Positions 35,112 through 47,884 of a DNA stretch of 64,000 nucleotides are shown here, one piece after another (positions within the stretch are counted from its first letter, which is position 1; each line of letters begins with the position of its first letter). The stretch covers positions 248,001-312,000 of the forward strand of contig CAYXTO010000003.1 in the NCBI GenBank assembly GCA_964468045.1, given 5' to 3'. This DNA comes from JAWKXU01 sp964468045. Its GTDB lineage: Bacteria; Pseudomonadota; Alphaproteobacteria; Sphingomonadales; Sphingomonadaceae. The translations under genes were made by a program, and so were the position numbers. The notes beneath the pieces were generated by a model. It made no database searches, was not told the origin of the DNA, and saw nothing but the letters and a program-made list of their open reading frames with translations.

Positions 35112-36644
35112 ATGAAGCACAGGGTGAAGGCGGCGTGGGACCAGCTCGGGCTCTACCGCACTCCTCCTCTGGCCGAGCTTTTCCAGGACCCGAACCGGCT
35201 TTCCTTGTTGTCCGCGCGCTTCGACCTGCCGCAGGGCGGCGGGATTCGCTTCGATTGGTCGAAAACCCATTTGACCGCGGAATTGCTGGCCGGTTTCGAA
35301 GCATTGGCCGAGGCGGCCGGCTTCGCCGCCGCCCGGGCAGCATTGTTCACGGGCGACATCGTCAATCCCACGGAAGGCCGTGCCGCCGAACACATTGCGC
35401 AGCGTGGCCTCGGCAAGGACAGCAGCGTCGAGGAAGCGCAGGCGCTGCATGAGCGCATGAAGCTGCTGGTGGAAGCGATCCATGACGGCGCCCTGGGGGA
35501 AGTGAGGCACCTGATCCATGTCGGGATCGGCGGATCGGCGCTCGGTCCGGCGATGGCGGTGGATGCATTGGCGCGCGATCTTGCGTTGGTGGACGTGCAT
35601 GTCGTCTCGAATGTCGACGGCTGCGCGCTGGAAGAAGCGTTTGCCGCCTGCGACCCGCAAACCACCCTGCTGGCGGTGGCATCCAAGACCTTCACCACGA
35701 TCGAGACCATGACCAATGCCGAAAGCGTGCTCAAATGGCTCGGCGAAGGCGGGGTGGACGATCCGGGCGGCCGGGTGATCGCGCTGACCGCCAGCCCGGA
35801 AAAGGCGGTGGAATGGGGCGTGGACGAAACCCGCATCCTGCCGTTCCCGGAAACAGTCGGCGGGCGCTATTCGCTGTGGTCGTCCATCGGGTTTCCCGTC
35901 GCGCTGGCCGTGGGCTGGGAAGAATTCGCGGCAATGCTGGAAGGCGCGGCGGCGATGGACCGGCATTTTCTGGACCATGACGGCGCCGCCAACCTGCCGC
36001 TGCGCGCAGCCTTCGCGGACCTGTATTATACCCGGCTGCGCGGCTGCCAGACCCGCGCGGTCTTCGCCTATGACGAACGCTTGCGCCTGCTGCCTTCCTA
36101 TCTCCAGCAGCTCGAGATGGAATCGAACGGCAAGGGCGTGACCGCTGATGGCCAGCCCGTTTCCGCAGCCACCGCGCCGATCACCTGGGGCGGGGTCGGC
36201 ACGGATGCGCAGCATGCCGTGTTCCAGTTGCTGCATCAGGGCACGCATCTGGTGCCGGTGGATTTCATCGCCTCGATCGCACCCGGTGACAGCCTCGATC
36301 CTGCCCATCATCGCATCCTGCTGATGAATTGCTTTGCGCAGGGCGCGGCGCTGATGGCAGGCAAGGCAAGCAGCGACCCGGCGCGTTCCTATCCGGGCGA
36401 CCGTCCGTCGGCGACCATTCTGTGCGACGATCTTGACGCGGCGACCTTGGGCGCGCTGATCGCATTCCATGAACATCGCACCTTCGCCAACGCCGTGCTG
36501 ATGGGGATCAATCCTTTCGATCAGTTCGGGGTGGAGCTGGGCAAGGAAATCGCCCGCAAGATCGAAAAGGGCGAGGAAAGCTTCGATCCCAGCACCGCAG
36601 CTTTGCTCGCGGCCTCGGGGCTGACCCGAGGCGAGAAAGGATAA
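35112..36644 (+). CDS. pgi: Glucose-6-phosphate isomerase
   Basis: A 510-residue isomerase linking glucose-6-phosphate and fructose-6-phosphate. Visible signatures are HVGIGGSALGPAMAVDAL, the catalytic ESNGKG region and the GVGTDAQHAVFQLLHQGTH block with the catalytic His. The ATG at 35112 has AAAGGA upstream. The stop lies 4 bp before gor, so the two are likely co-transcribed. It links hexose flux to the pathways that supply NADPH for the next gene's product. Confidence 0.96.
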   Translation: MKHRVKAAWDQLGLYRTPPLAELFQDPNRLSLLSARFDLPQGGGIRFDWSKTHLTAELLAGFEALAEAAGFAAARAALFTGDIVNPTEGRAAEHIAQRGLGKDSSVEEAQALHERMKLLVEAIHDGALGEVRHLIHVGIGGSALGPAMAVDALARDLALVDVHVVSNVDGCALEEAFAACDPQTTLLAVASKTFTTIETMTNAESVLKWLGEGGVDDPGGRVIALTASPEKAVEWGVDETRILPFPETVGGRYSLWSSIGFPVALAVGWEEFAAMLEGAAAMDRHFLDHDGAANLPLRAAFADLYYTRLRGCQTRAVFAYDERLRLLPSYLQQLEMESNGKGVTADGQPVSAATAPITWGGVGTDAQHAVFQLLHQGTHLVPVDFIASIAPGDSLDPAHHRILLMNCFAQGAALMAGKASSDPARSYPGDRPSATILCDDLDAATLGALIAFHEHRTFANAVLMGINPFDQFGVELGKEIARKIEKGEESFDPSTAALLAASGLTRGEKG

Positions 36645-36648
36645 TTGG

Positions 36649-37995
36649 ATGTCAGAATACGAATACGACCTTTTCGTGATCGGCGCCGGTTCCGGCGGGG
36701 TGCGCGCCAGCCGGGTCGCTGCGGCGCATGGCGCGAAGGTTGCGGTGGCGGAGGAATATCGCATTGGCGGGACCTGCGTGATTCGGGGCTGCGTGCCGAA
36801 GAAGCTGCTGGTCTATGGCTCCCACTTCGCGGAAGACCTTGAGGACGCACAAAACTATGGCTGGACCATCGACAGGATGTCGTTCGACTGGCCGAAGCTG
36901 CGCGATCATGTGCTGGCGGATGTGGATCGCCTGAACGGCCTTTACACGCAGACGCTGGAAAACAACGGGGTTGAGCGTTTCCTGGAGCGGGCGATCGTCA
37001 CCGGGCCGAACAGCGTCAAGCTGGCGAGCGGACGGGAGATCAGCGCGAAATATATCCTAATCGCGGTGGGCAGCTGGCCCGCCATGCCCGATGTGTCCGG
37101 GATCGAACATGCCGTCTCCTCCAACGCAACGTTCCATCTGGAAGAATTGCCCAGGCGCCTCGTAGTGATCGGCGGCGGCTATATCGCGATGGAATTCGCG
37201 GGCATCTTCAATGCGCTCGGCAGCCAGGTGACTCTCTGCAACCGGAGCGAGGCACTGCTGCGTGGCTATGATCGGACCCTGGTGGACAGGCTGGTCCAGA
37301 TCTCCATGGCGCGAGGAATCGACATCAAGCTCAATGCCCCGTTCGAGCGGATCGAGAAGGACGGTGACGGCACGCTCCAGGTCCATGTCGGGCGCGGCGA
37401 TCCGATCCCGGCCGATGTCGTGCTGGTCGCGACCGGGCGCAAGCCGAACACCGCCGGGCTGGGGCTCGAAAGCGCCGGTGTCGAGCTGGGTAGGAATGGC
37501 GCGATTGCAGTGGACGAGCATGGCAAGACGAGCTGCGACAGCATCTATGCAGTCGGCGACGTGACCGACCGGGTGCAGCTTACGCCCGTCGCCATTCGCG
37601 AAGGGCAGGCCTTCGCCGATACGCTGTTCGGCGACAAGCCGACCAGGGTCGATTACGATTGCATACCCAGCGCGGTCTTCTCCCACCCGCCACTGGCCGG
37701 GGTCGGCCTGACCGAAGGCGATGCCCGCAACAAGCTCGGCAAGGTCCGGGTCTATTCGTCGGATTTCCGGCCGATGAAGAACGTTTTCGCCAACCGGGCG
37801 GAGCGCGGCCTTTACAAGATGGTGGTGGATGACGCGAGCGACCGGGTGGTCGGCCTGCACATGATCGGCCCGGATGCGCCGGAAATTCTGCAGGCGGCGG
37901 CTATTGCGGTGAAGGCGGGGCTGACCAAGGCGGATTTCGACGCCACCGTCGCGCTCCATCCCTCCATGGCGGAGGAACTGGTGCTGATGCGCTGA
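36649..37995 (+). CDS. gor: Glutathione-disulfide reductase
   Basis: A 448-residue NADPH-dependent flavoprotein that reduces oxidised glutathione. FAD motif GAGSGGVRASRVAA, redox-active CVIRGC disulfide, NAD(P) motif VVIGGGYIAMEFAGIF with following Arg-containing segment, and the C-terminal HPSMAEEL with the catalytic His-Glu pair. It follows pgi closely. It is convergent with the PccR-like regulator gene. The product belongs to the thiol-redox system together with trxB at 11 kb. Confidence 0.95.
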   Translation: MSEYEYDLFVIGAGSGGVRASRVAAAHGAKVAVAEEYRIGGTCVIRGCVPKKLLVYGSHFAEDLEDAQNYGWTIDRMSFDWPKLRDHVLADVDRLNGLYTQTLENNGVERFLERAIVTGPNSVKLASGREISAKYILIAVGSWPAMPDVSGIEHAVSSNATFHLEELPRRLVVIGGGYIAMEFAGIFNALGSQVTLCNRSEALLRGYDRTLVDRLVQISMARGIDIKLNAPFERIEKDGDGTLQVHVGRGDPIPADVVLVATGRKPNTAGLGLESAGVELGRNGAIAVDEHGKTSCDSIYAVGDVTDRVQLTPVAIREGQAFADTLFGDKPTRVDYDCIPSAVFSHPPLAGVGLTEGDARNKLGKVRVYSSDFRPMKNVFANRAERGLYKMVVDDASDRVVGLHMIGPDAPEILQAAAIAVKAGLTKADFDATVALHPSMAEELVLMR

Positions 37996-38007
37996 CGGCC
38001 TTGCCGC

Positions 38008-39417
38008 TCAGGTGATCCGGTAGGGCACCACCTCGCGATTGTCAGGGTCGACTCGAATCGCGCGGTCATTGGGCGGGAAGGCGCGCTGGTCGCAATCGGT
38101 GCGCGGGCACAGGCGGCAGGATACGCCGATCCTGTCGACCCGGTGCGGAGTGTCGGGATCGAGGCCTGCCGCGTAGACGAACTCGTCCGCATGGGAGACT
38201 TCGCAGCCCAGCGCCACGGCATAGCGGCGCGGCGCCCGGTCGAAGCTGCCCGAGGGCTTCACCAGCCCCTTGGCCATCGAGACATAGCGCACGCCGTCGG
38301 GCGTTTCTGCAAGCTGGACCAGGATACGGTCCGGGATCGCGACCGCCTCGTGCACGATCCACAGCGGGCACGCGCCGCCGAAACGGGCGAATTGCAGCCG
38401 GGTGGCGGAATGCCGCTTGGTGATGTTGCCGGCCATGTCGACCCGGCAGAAGAAGAATGGTACGCCCCGGGCATCGGCCCTTTGCAGCGTGGAAAGGCGC
38501 TGGCAGGTCTGTTCGAAGCTGGTGCCGAAGATCAGCGCGAGCCGGTCGATGTCATGGCGCAGCCGCCGGGCTTCGTCCCGGAACAGGCGATAGGGCATCA
38601 GGATCGCGCCGGCGGCATAATTGCACAGGCCGACGAACAGCAACTGCCGTGCCGCCGCGCTGCGCAGGGCCGCTTCGCGCACGACCGCGGCGATTTCCGA
38701 CTTGAGGGCCAGCGCGGCCAGCTGGTGCGCAAGCTGGAATCTGCGCGTTTCCGGCGGCTGCGCGGCATCGATCAGCAGATGGCCCATTTGCGCATCGAAT
38801 TCCCGCAGGGCGCCGCCGGTTTCATACAGAACCGAAACGGAAAAGCCCGTGGCCAGGTAATGCTCTATCGCATCGGTGGTGGGGGAGGGCGCCATGCCGC
38901 GCAAGCCGTCGGCCAGCCGCTCTGCCGCCCAGTCGATGGAATCGACGTAATTGTTGGCGAAGTGGAACCAGTCGCGGACTTCCTCCCACGGCAGGCGTGC
39001 GCCGCCGGAATGGTCCGCCGCGAGCGCTTCATCCACCATTTCGAGCCGTTGGCCGGTACGGCGATAGGCTTCATGCAGGGCGATGAAACGCTCGGCAAAG
39101 GCGGGCTGCTGTTCCGCGATGCGGGCCAGCTGTTCCGCCGGAAGCGCTTCCGCGAACAGCGGATCGGCCGATGCCTCGCGCAGGGCGACCAGCCGCTTTT
39201 CCGTGCTGTCCGCGCCGAGATCCTGCCAATCCAGCGGAAATTCGCGCGCCAGACGGTCGAGCAGCGTATCGCTCAGGGGCCTGTCGTCATTTTCGAGCTG
39301 GGAAAGATAGGACACGCTGATGCCGAGCCGCTGCGCCATCTCGGCTTGGCGCAGAGCTCGGATCACGCGAAGCGCGCGCAGCCTTTGCCCTGCGAAGATC
39401 CGCCGTCTGGTTGACAT
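38008..39417 (-). CDS. pccR: Short-chain fatty acyl-CoA responsive regulator (ScfR/PccR type)
   Basis: A 469-residue regulator. An N-terminal XRE helix-turn-helix (QAEMAQRLGISVSYLSQLEND) is followed by an ImmA/IrrE-like (DUF955) region and a C-terminal DUF2083 domain with a Cys cluster (CRLCPRTDC). This architecture is that of RamB, PrpR and PccR, which sense acyl-CoA esters. It lies divergent from pccB, as pccR does in Rhodobacter sphaeroides. The ATG at 39417 is used; a TTG 12 codons earlier overlaps the TTTGCAAA motifs and is rejected. Confidence 0.9.
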   Translation of the reverse strand: MSTRRRIFAGQRLRALRVIRALRQAEMAQRLGISVSYLSQLENDDRPLSDTLLDRLAREFPLDWQDLGADSTEKRLVALREASADPLFAEALPAEQLARIAEQQPAFAERFIALHEAYRRTGQRLEMVDEALAADHSGGARLPWEEVRDWFHFANNYVDSIDWAAERLADGLRGMAPSPTTDAIEHYLATGFSVSVLYETGGALREFDAQMGHLLIDAAQPPETRRFQLAHQLAALALKSEIAAVVREAALRSAAARQLLFVGLCNYAAGAILMPYRLFRDEARRLRHDIDRLALIFGTSFEQTCQRLSTLQRADARGVPFFFCRVDMAGNITKRHSATRLQFARFGGACPLWIVHEAVAIPDRILVQLAETPDGVRYVSMAKGLVKPSGSFDRAPRRYAVALGCEVSHADEFVYAAGLDPDTPHRVDRIGVSCRLCPRTDCDQRAFPPNDRAIRVDPDNREVVPYRIT

Positions 39418-39429
39418 GCTTCCGGCAAT

Positions 39430-39462
39430 ATTTTGCAAAATGCAGCTTTGCAACTTCGCAAG
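39430..39462. promoter_or_regulatory. TTTGCAAA-type operator cluster, pccR/pccB promoter region
   Basis: ATTTTGCAAAAT (39430-39441) is a perfect 12-bp palindrome. TTTGCAAC (39447-39454) and TTCGCAAG (39455-39462) follow. TTTGCAAA is the core bound by RamB/PrpR/PccR-family regulators. The cluster lies 13 bp upstream of the regulator's start and about 75 bp upstream of pccB, so it could control both. Confidence 0.75.
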
Positions 39463-39537
39463 TTAACACTGGACAGGGCGGACCGGCCTCGTCATGGCCG
39501 CACGCTGCTATAGCGCCAGATCGTGAGAGGGGCCTGA

Positions 39538-41070
<1,533 letters not shown>

Positions 41071-41078
41071 GCAGTAAC

Positions 41079-41142
41079 CGTCATGCCAGCGAAGGTTGGC
41101 ATCGCGTGCCTCACGAGACCCCCAGCCTTTGCTGGGGTGACG
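41079..41142. repeat. REP-like double hairpin between pccB and mce
   Basis: CGTC then ATGCCAGC-GAAG-GTTGGCAT (41083-41102) and CCCCAGC-CTTT-GCTGGGG (41120-41137) then TGACG. The ends are inverted copies (CGTCA/TGACG). It lies in the 98-bp gap inside the operon and may stabilise or partly stop the transcript. Confidence 0.8.
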
Positions 41143-41168
41143 AGAAACCGGGCGATGAAGAGGAAACC

Positions 41169-41606
41169 ATGAAACTCGGCCGCATGAACCATATCGGCGT
41201 CGCGACGCCTGACCTCGATGCGTCCATTGCCTTCTATCGCGATGTGATGGGCGCGACGGACATTACCGAGCCTTTCGTGCTGGAATCGCAGAAGGTACGG
41301 GTTTGCTTCGTCAATACACCCGGTGAGAACGGCACGGCCGGCACCCAGCTGGAGTTGCTGCAGCCCACTGAGGCGGACTCGGCGGTCGGCAAGTGGCTGG
41401 AGAAGAATCCGCTGGGTGGCCAGCATCATATCTGCTTCGAAGTGCCCGATATTCACGCCGCCAGGGCGGAGTTCGAAGCGCTGGGCAAGCGCGTGCTGGG
41501 CGAGCCGCGCATCGGCGCGCATGGCACGCTCATCTTTTTCGTCCACCCCAAGGATATGGGTGGTATGCTGACGGAAATCATGGAAACCCCGCAAGAGGCG
41601 CATTGA
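41169..41606 (+). CDS. mce: Methylmalonyl-CoA epimerase
   Basis: A 145-residue glyoxalase/VOC-fold metalloenzyme that turns (S)- into (R)-methylmalonyl-CoA. The metal-binding His is at residue 8 (RMNHIGVA), with further ligands in HHICFEV and the C-terminal GTLIFFVHP region. The length is normal. The ATG at 41169 has AGGAAA upstream; the frame continues 5' through the REP element but that is not coding. Joins carboxylase and mutase in the operon. Confidence 0.95.
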   Translation: MKLGRMNHIGVATPDLDASIAFYRDVMGATDITEPFVLESQKVRVCFVNTPGENGTAGTQLELLQPTEADSAVGKWLEKNPLGGQHHICFEVPDIHAARAEFEALGKRVLGEPRIGAHGTLIFFVHPKDMGGMLTEIMETPQEAH

Positions 41607-41685
41607 CGAGAATGCCGGTTTTGGCAACGGGGCGAGAGACCGCCTTTTTGTGCCCATGAAGGCTTGCGAGAGCCGAACGGAGTGA

Positions 41686-43850
<2,165 letters not shown>

Positions 43851-43854
<4 letters not shown>

Positions 43855-44882
43855 ACATGATCGAAAGGATGCCGATGACCCGCGTTGACTGGACTCGTGA
43901 AGAGATCGCGGAGCTGTTCGACCTGCCGTTCACCGAACTGGTCTTTCAGGCCGCGCAGGTCCACCGCGAGAATTTCAATCCGAACGAAGTCCAGCTTTCC
44001 ACGCTCCTTTCGATCAAGACTGGCGGTTGCCCTGAAGATTGCGGCTATTGCTCGCAGAGCGCCACGGCCGACACTGACCTCAAGGCGACCAAGCTGATGG
44101 AAGTGCAGCAGGTGCTGCAATCGGCGGCGCAGGCCAAGGATCAGGGCTCCACCCGTTTCTGCATGGGCGCGGCGTGGCGCAATCCCAAGGATCGCGACAT
44201 GCCAGCGATCGTGGAGATCGTGAAGGGCGTGCGCGCCATGGGCATGGAAACCTGCATGACGCTGGGCATGCTCAGCCCGAAGCAGGCCGAAATGCTGGCC
44301 GACGCGGGGCTGGATTACTACAACCACAACCTCGATACCTCGCCGGAAAACTATGCGAAGATAATTTCCACCCGCACTTTCGAGGATCGGCTGGAAACGC
44401 TGGCCAATGTCCGCAATGCGGGGATCAATGTCTGTTCCGGCGGGATCGTCGGCCTGGGCGAGACGCGGGCCGACCGCGTGGGTTTCATCCATGCGCTGGC
44501 CACCTTGCCGGAACATCCCGAAAGCGTGCCGATCAATGCGCTGGTGCCGGTGAAGGGCACACCGTTGGGCGACATGCTGGCCGATACGCCGATGGCCAAG
44601 ATCGACGACATCGAGTTCGTCCGCACCGTGGCCGTGGCGCGGATCACCATGCCGAAGAGCATGGTCCGCCTCTCGGCGGGCCGCGAGAGCATGTCCGACG
44701 GCACCCAGGCGCTGTGCTTCCTGGCGGGTGCGAATTCGATCTTCACCGGCGACAAGCTGCTGACCGCGCCCAATGCCGGCGATGACAATGACGCGAAGCT
44801 GTTTGCTCGCCTTGGCCTCAAGGGCATGCCGGCGGAGCAGCGCGAAAAGTCCTGCTGTGCGGTGCCAGAGCCTGCCGAGTGA
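43851..44882 (+). CDS. bioB: Biotin synthase
   Basis: A 343-residue radical-SAM enzyme that inserts sulfur into dethiobiotin. The radical-SAM CxxxCxxC is in GGCPEDCGYCSQS. The 2Fe-2S-binding residues (CMGAAWR, NHNLDT) and the C-terminal ANSIFTGDKLLT are typical. The ATG overlaps the mutase stop by 4 bp. It lies in the propionyl-CoA operon, whose carboxylase subunit PccA carries biotin; the other bio genes are not in this window. Confidence 0.95.
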
Positions 44883-45268
44883 TCGTCGCGCTTTTCCTGG
44901 CGGCCGGCACACCGTCGGGCATGCCTGAGTGGAATTGCGACAATCCCGTCGCCCAGCAGGAAATGAACTGGTGCGCGGCCCGGGAATTCGAGAAAGCGGA
45001 TGCGGCTCTCAACCGGCAATGGAAGCTGACCGCCAGCGCCATGAAGGCACGGGATGCGGAATGGGATTTCTCCCAGGATAAGCGTCCCGGGCATTTCGAC
45101 ACGCTGCTTGCCGCGCAGCGCGCGTGGCTGACGTATCGTGACCGGCAATGTGCCAGCGAGGGATATTGGGCGCGTGGCGGCTCCATGGAGCCGTTGCTCG
45201 TCAGCACATGCAAAACGAACCTGACGCAGGAGCGCACCAAGCAACTGCATTTACTGATTGAGCAATAG
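44879..45268 (+). CDS. DUF1311/LprI-family protein
   Basis: A 129-residue protein with the DUF1311 (LprI) pattern: NCDNPVAQQEMNWCAAREFEKADAALN is split by the usual Cys pair, then AQRAWLTYRDRQC and CKTNLTQERTKQL. Four Cys residues match the disulfide pattern. LprI-type proteins are envelope proteins, some inhibiting lysozyme. The GTG start overlaps the bioB stop (GTGA). The short hydrophobic leader (IVALFLAAG) is weak as a signal peptide. Its role in a propionate operon is unclear. Confidence 0.8.
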   Translation: MIVALFLAAGTPSGMPEWNCDNPVAQQEMNWCAAREFEKADAALNRQWKLTASAMKARDAEWDFSQDKRPGHFDTLLAAQRAWLTYRDRQCASEGYWARGGSMEPLLVSTCKTNLTQERTKQLHLLIEQ

Positions 45269-45270
45269 GG

Positions 45271-47283
45271 ATGCCGATGTTTGAAAAGATCCTGATCGCC
45301 AATCGCGGCGAGATTGCCTGCCGTGTCATCAAGACCGCGCGCCGCATGGGCATCAAGACGGTGGCCGTCTATTCCGATGCCGATGCGCGCGCGCCTTTCG
45401 TGCGTATGGCGGATGAGGCGGTGCATATCGGCCCTTCGCCCGCTGCGGAAAGCTACCTGATCGCCGACAAGATCATCGCGGCCTGCAAGCAGACCGGGGC
45501 GCAGGCGGTGCATCCCGGCTATGGCTTCCTCTCCGAGCGGACCAGCTTTGCCGAACAGCTTGCGGCGGAAGGCATCGCGTTCATCGGCCCGCCGGTGAAC
45601 GCCATCGCCGCGATGGGCGACAAGATCGAATCCAAGAAGCTGGCCAAACAGGCGGGCGTCAATGTCGTGCCGGGCTTCGTCGGCGAGATCGAGGATACCG
45701 AACACGCGGTGAGGATTTCCGACGAGATCGACTATCCGGTGATGATGAAGGCGTCCGCTGGCGGCGGCGGCAAGGGCATGCGTCTCGCATACAACGAGAC
45801 CGACGTGCGCGAGGGCTTCGAAGCCACCAAGCGCGAGGGGTTGAACTCCTTCGGCGATGATCGGGTCTTTATCGAGAAGTTTATCCTCAATCCGCGCCAT
45901 ATCGAGATCCAGGTGCTGGGCGATCAGCACGGCAATGTGATCTATCTGAACGAGCGCGAGTGCTCGATCCAGCGCCGCCACCAGAAGGTGGTGGAGGAAG
46001 CGCCGTCTCCCTTCGTCACCCCCAAGATGCGCAAGGCGATGGGCGAACAGTGCGTCGCCCTGGCCAAGGCCGTGGGCTATTACAGCGCGGGCACGGTGGA
46101 ACTGATCGTATCGGGCGCGGACCCGACGGGCGAGAGCTTCTATTTCCTCGAAATGAACACCCGTCTGCAGGTGGAGCATCCGGTCACCGAATGCATCACC
46201 GGTGTCGATCTGGTCGAACAGATGATCCGCGTCGCGGCGGGGGAGAAGCTCTCGCTTACGCAGGATGACGTGAAGATCGACGGTTGGGCGATCGAGAACC
46301 GCGTTTATGCGGAAGATCCCTATCGCGGCTTCCTGCCTTCCACCGGCCGGCTCGTGCGATATGAATCTCCCGTTCCAGGTTGGGAAGGCGGCATCCGAGG
46401 CGTTGAAGGCACCCGCGTGGACGATGGCGTCGCCGAGGGGGGCGAAGTCTCCATGTTCTACGACCCGATGATCGCCAAGCTGATCACCTGGGGCGAGACG
46501 CGGGATGAAGCCGCTGACAAGCAGATCGCGGCGCTCGACCAGTTCCGGATCGAGGGGCTGGGCCACAATATCGATTTCCTCTCCGCGATCATGCAGCATC
46601 CGCGGTTCCGCGCGGGCGAATTGACGACCGGCTTCATCGCCGAGGAATATCCCGAAGGCTTCACCGGCGCCCCGGCCGATGCCGCGCTGCTGCGCAACCT
46701 TTCCGCCATCGCGGCGTTCCTCGCGACGGCGCTGGCAGATCGCGCCCGCAATATCGACGGTCAGTTGGATGGCCCGCTCGATCCGCCCTCCGAATGGCAG
46801 GTGAAGATCGGCGACATGATCCACGAGGTCTCCCTGGCGGAGGATGAGATCAAGGTCGATGGCGAGGCTGTGGATCTTTCCATGGCCTATACTCCCGGTG
46901 AGCCGCTGGTCGTTGCCGAGGTGGGCGGCGAGGAACTGGCTGTGAAGATCGGCATGAAGCGGATGGGCTTCACTCTCACGACCCGGGGAGCAGCGCATGA
47001 CGTTCGCGTGCTGCCTGCGCATATTGCGCCTCTGGCCGGGCATCTGATCGAGAAGGTGCCGCCGGATCTTTCGAAATTCCTGATCTGCCCGATGCCGGGC
47101 TTGCTGGTCGCGCTGAATGTCGGGGAGGGCGATCATGTCGAGATTGGCCAGCCACTGGCCGTGGTCGAAGCCATGAAGATGGAAAACATCCTGCGCGCGG
47201 AAAAATCGGGTGTGGTGAAATCGGTAAACGCCAAGGCTGGCGAAAGCCTTCGGGTGGATGCGGTGATCCTGGAACTCGAATAA
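45271..47283 (+). CDS. pccA: Propionyl-CoA carboxylase alpha (biotin) subunit
   Basis: A 670-residue chain: biotin carboxylase (ATP-grasp; MKASAGGGGKGMRL, EMNTRLQVEHPVTE) to about residue 450, the BT linker domain, then a biotinyl domain with Lys636 in EAMKMEN. It carboxylates its own biotin for transfer to propionyl-CoA by PccB. MFEKILIANRGE at the start is standard; ATG at 45271 or 45277 are both possible. Last gene of the operon, 2 bp after the DUF1311 gene. Confidence 0.96.
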   Translation: MPMFEKILIANRGEIACRVIKTARRMGIKTVAVYSDADARAPFVRMADEAVHIGPSPAAESYLIADKIIAACKQTGAQAVHPGYGFLSERTSFAEQLAAEGIAFIGPPVNAIAAMGDKIESKKLAKQAGVNVVPGFVGEIEDTEHAVRISDEIDYPVMMKASAGGGGKGMRLAYNETDVREGFEATKREGLNSFGDDRVFIEKFILNPRHIEIQVLGDQHGNVIYLNERECSIQRRHQKVVEEAPSPFVTPKMRKAMGEQCVALAKAVGYYSAGTVELIVSGADPTGESFYFLEMNTRLQVEHPVTECITGVDLVEQMIRVAAGEKLSLTQDDVKIDGWAIENRVYAEDPYRGFLPSTGRLVRYESPVPGWEGGIRGVEGTRVDDGVAEGGEVSMFYDPMIAKLITWGETRDEAADKQIAALDQFRIEGLGHNIDFLSAIMQHPRFRAGELTTGFIAEEYPEGFTGAPADAALLRNLSAIAAFLATALADRARNIDGQLDGPLDPPSEWQVKIGDMIHEVSLAEDEIKVDGEAVDLSMAYTPGEPLVVAEVGGEELAVKIGMKRMGFTLTTRGAAHDVRVLPAHIAPLAGHLIEKVPPDLSKFLICPMPGLLVALNVGEGDHVEIGQPLAVVEAMKMENILRAEKSGVVKSVNAKAGESLRVDAVILELE

Positions 47284-47428
47284 GGCCTCGCATGATCCCG
47301 ATCGGCCAGCGGTGTGGGGGAGCCCGGCAGGCCCAGCCTCAGGCTGCGGCTCGATTTCGGCGCGGTGATTTCTCGTCCGGCGCAAATAGCGCTTGAATGC
47401 GACGGTTAACTGTGATTCTCTCAATCCC

Positions 47429-47740
47429 ATGAAAGCTCAGGATTCCCTTCATCGATTTGGTCGTGAGCGGCTGGCGCGCGGTGCGGCATTCGCCTGCCTG
47501 GTCGTCTTGGGCGGCCTGGCGCTCGCGGGTCCGAGCGGTGTGCTGGCCTGGGGCGAGAACCTGTCCATGCTTGACAAGCGGCACAGCCAGATTGCGCGGC
47601 TTGAGGCGGAGCGGGCCGAACTGCGCAATCGCGTCTTGTTGCTCGATCCCCGGCATGCGGATCCGGATCTGGTCGGTGAGTTGCTCCGGAAGAACCTCAA
47701 TGTGGCTCATCCGGACGAGGTGGTCATAACGCTCGACTGA
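47429..47740 (+). CDS. ftsB: Septum formation initiator FtsB/DivIC family
   Basis: A 103-residue bitopic protein: one membrane helix (FACLVVLGGLALAGPSGVLAW) followed by a short coiled coil (SMLDKRHSQIARLEAERAELRNRV) and a C-terminal VVITLD. This is the FtsB layout; FtsB forms a complex with FtsL and FtsQ at the division site. The ATG at 47429 is used; the RBS is poor. It lies upstream of pdhA, as is usual in alphaproteobacteria. Confidence 0.88.
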   Translation: MKAQDSLHRFGRERLARGAAFACLVVLGGLALAGPSGVLAWGENLSMLDKRHSQIARLEAERAELRNRVLLLDPRHADPDLVGELLRKNLNVAHPDEVVITLD

Positions 47741-47884
47741 AGGTTTTCGCCTTCGGTTCGATTCCCCGGTCTCCTTCAGCATTGTTCTCGGGATGGCGTT
47801 GCGTCATTTGACGGCTTTGTCCTATAGCTTTTTCGACAGTCCGGCCGGGCACGCTTCCGGCATCCTCATTCTGGGATAAGTGAT

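Noticed and set aside
44818..47430. Open frame of 870 codons antisense to pccA
   Set aside because: Shadow of pccA; same reasoning applies to 41578-43620 against scpA and 59480-61690 against gyrA.
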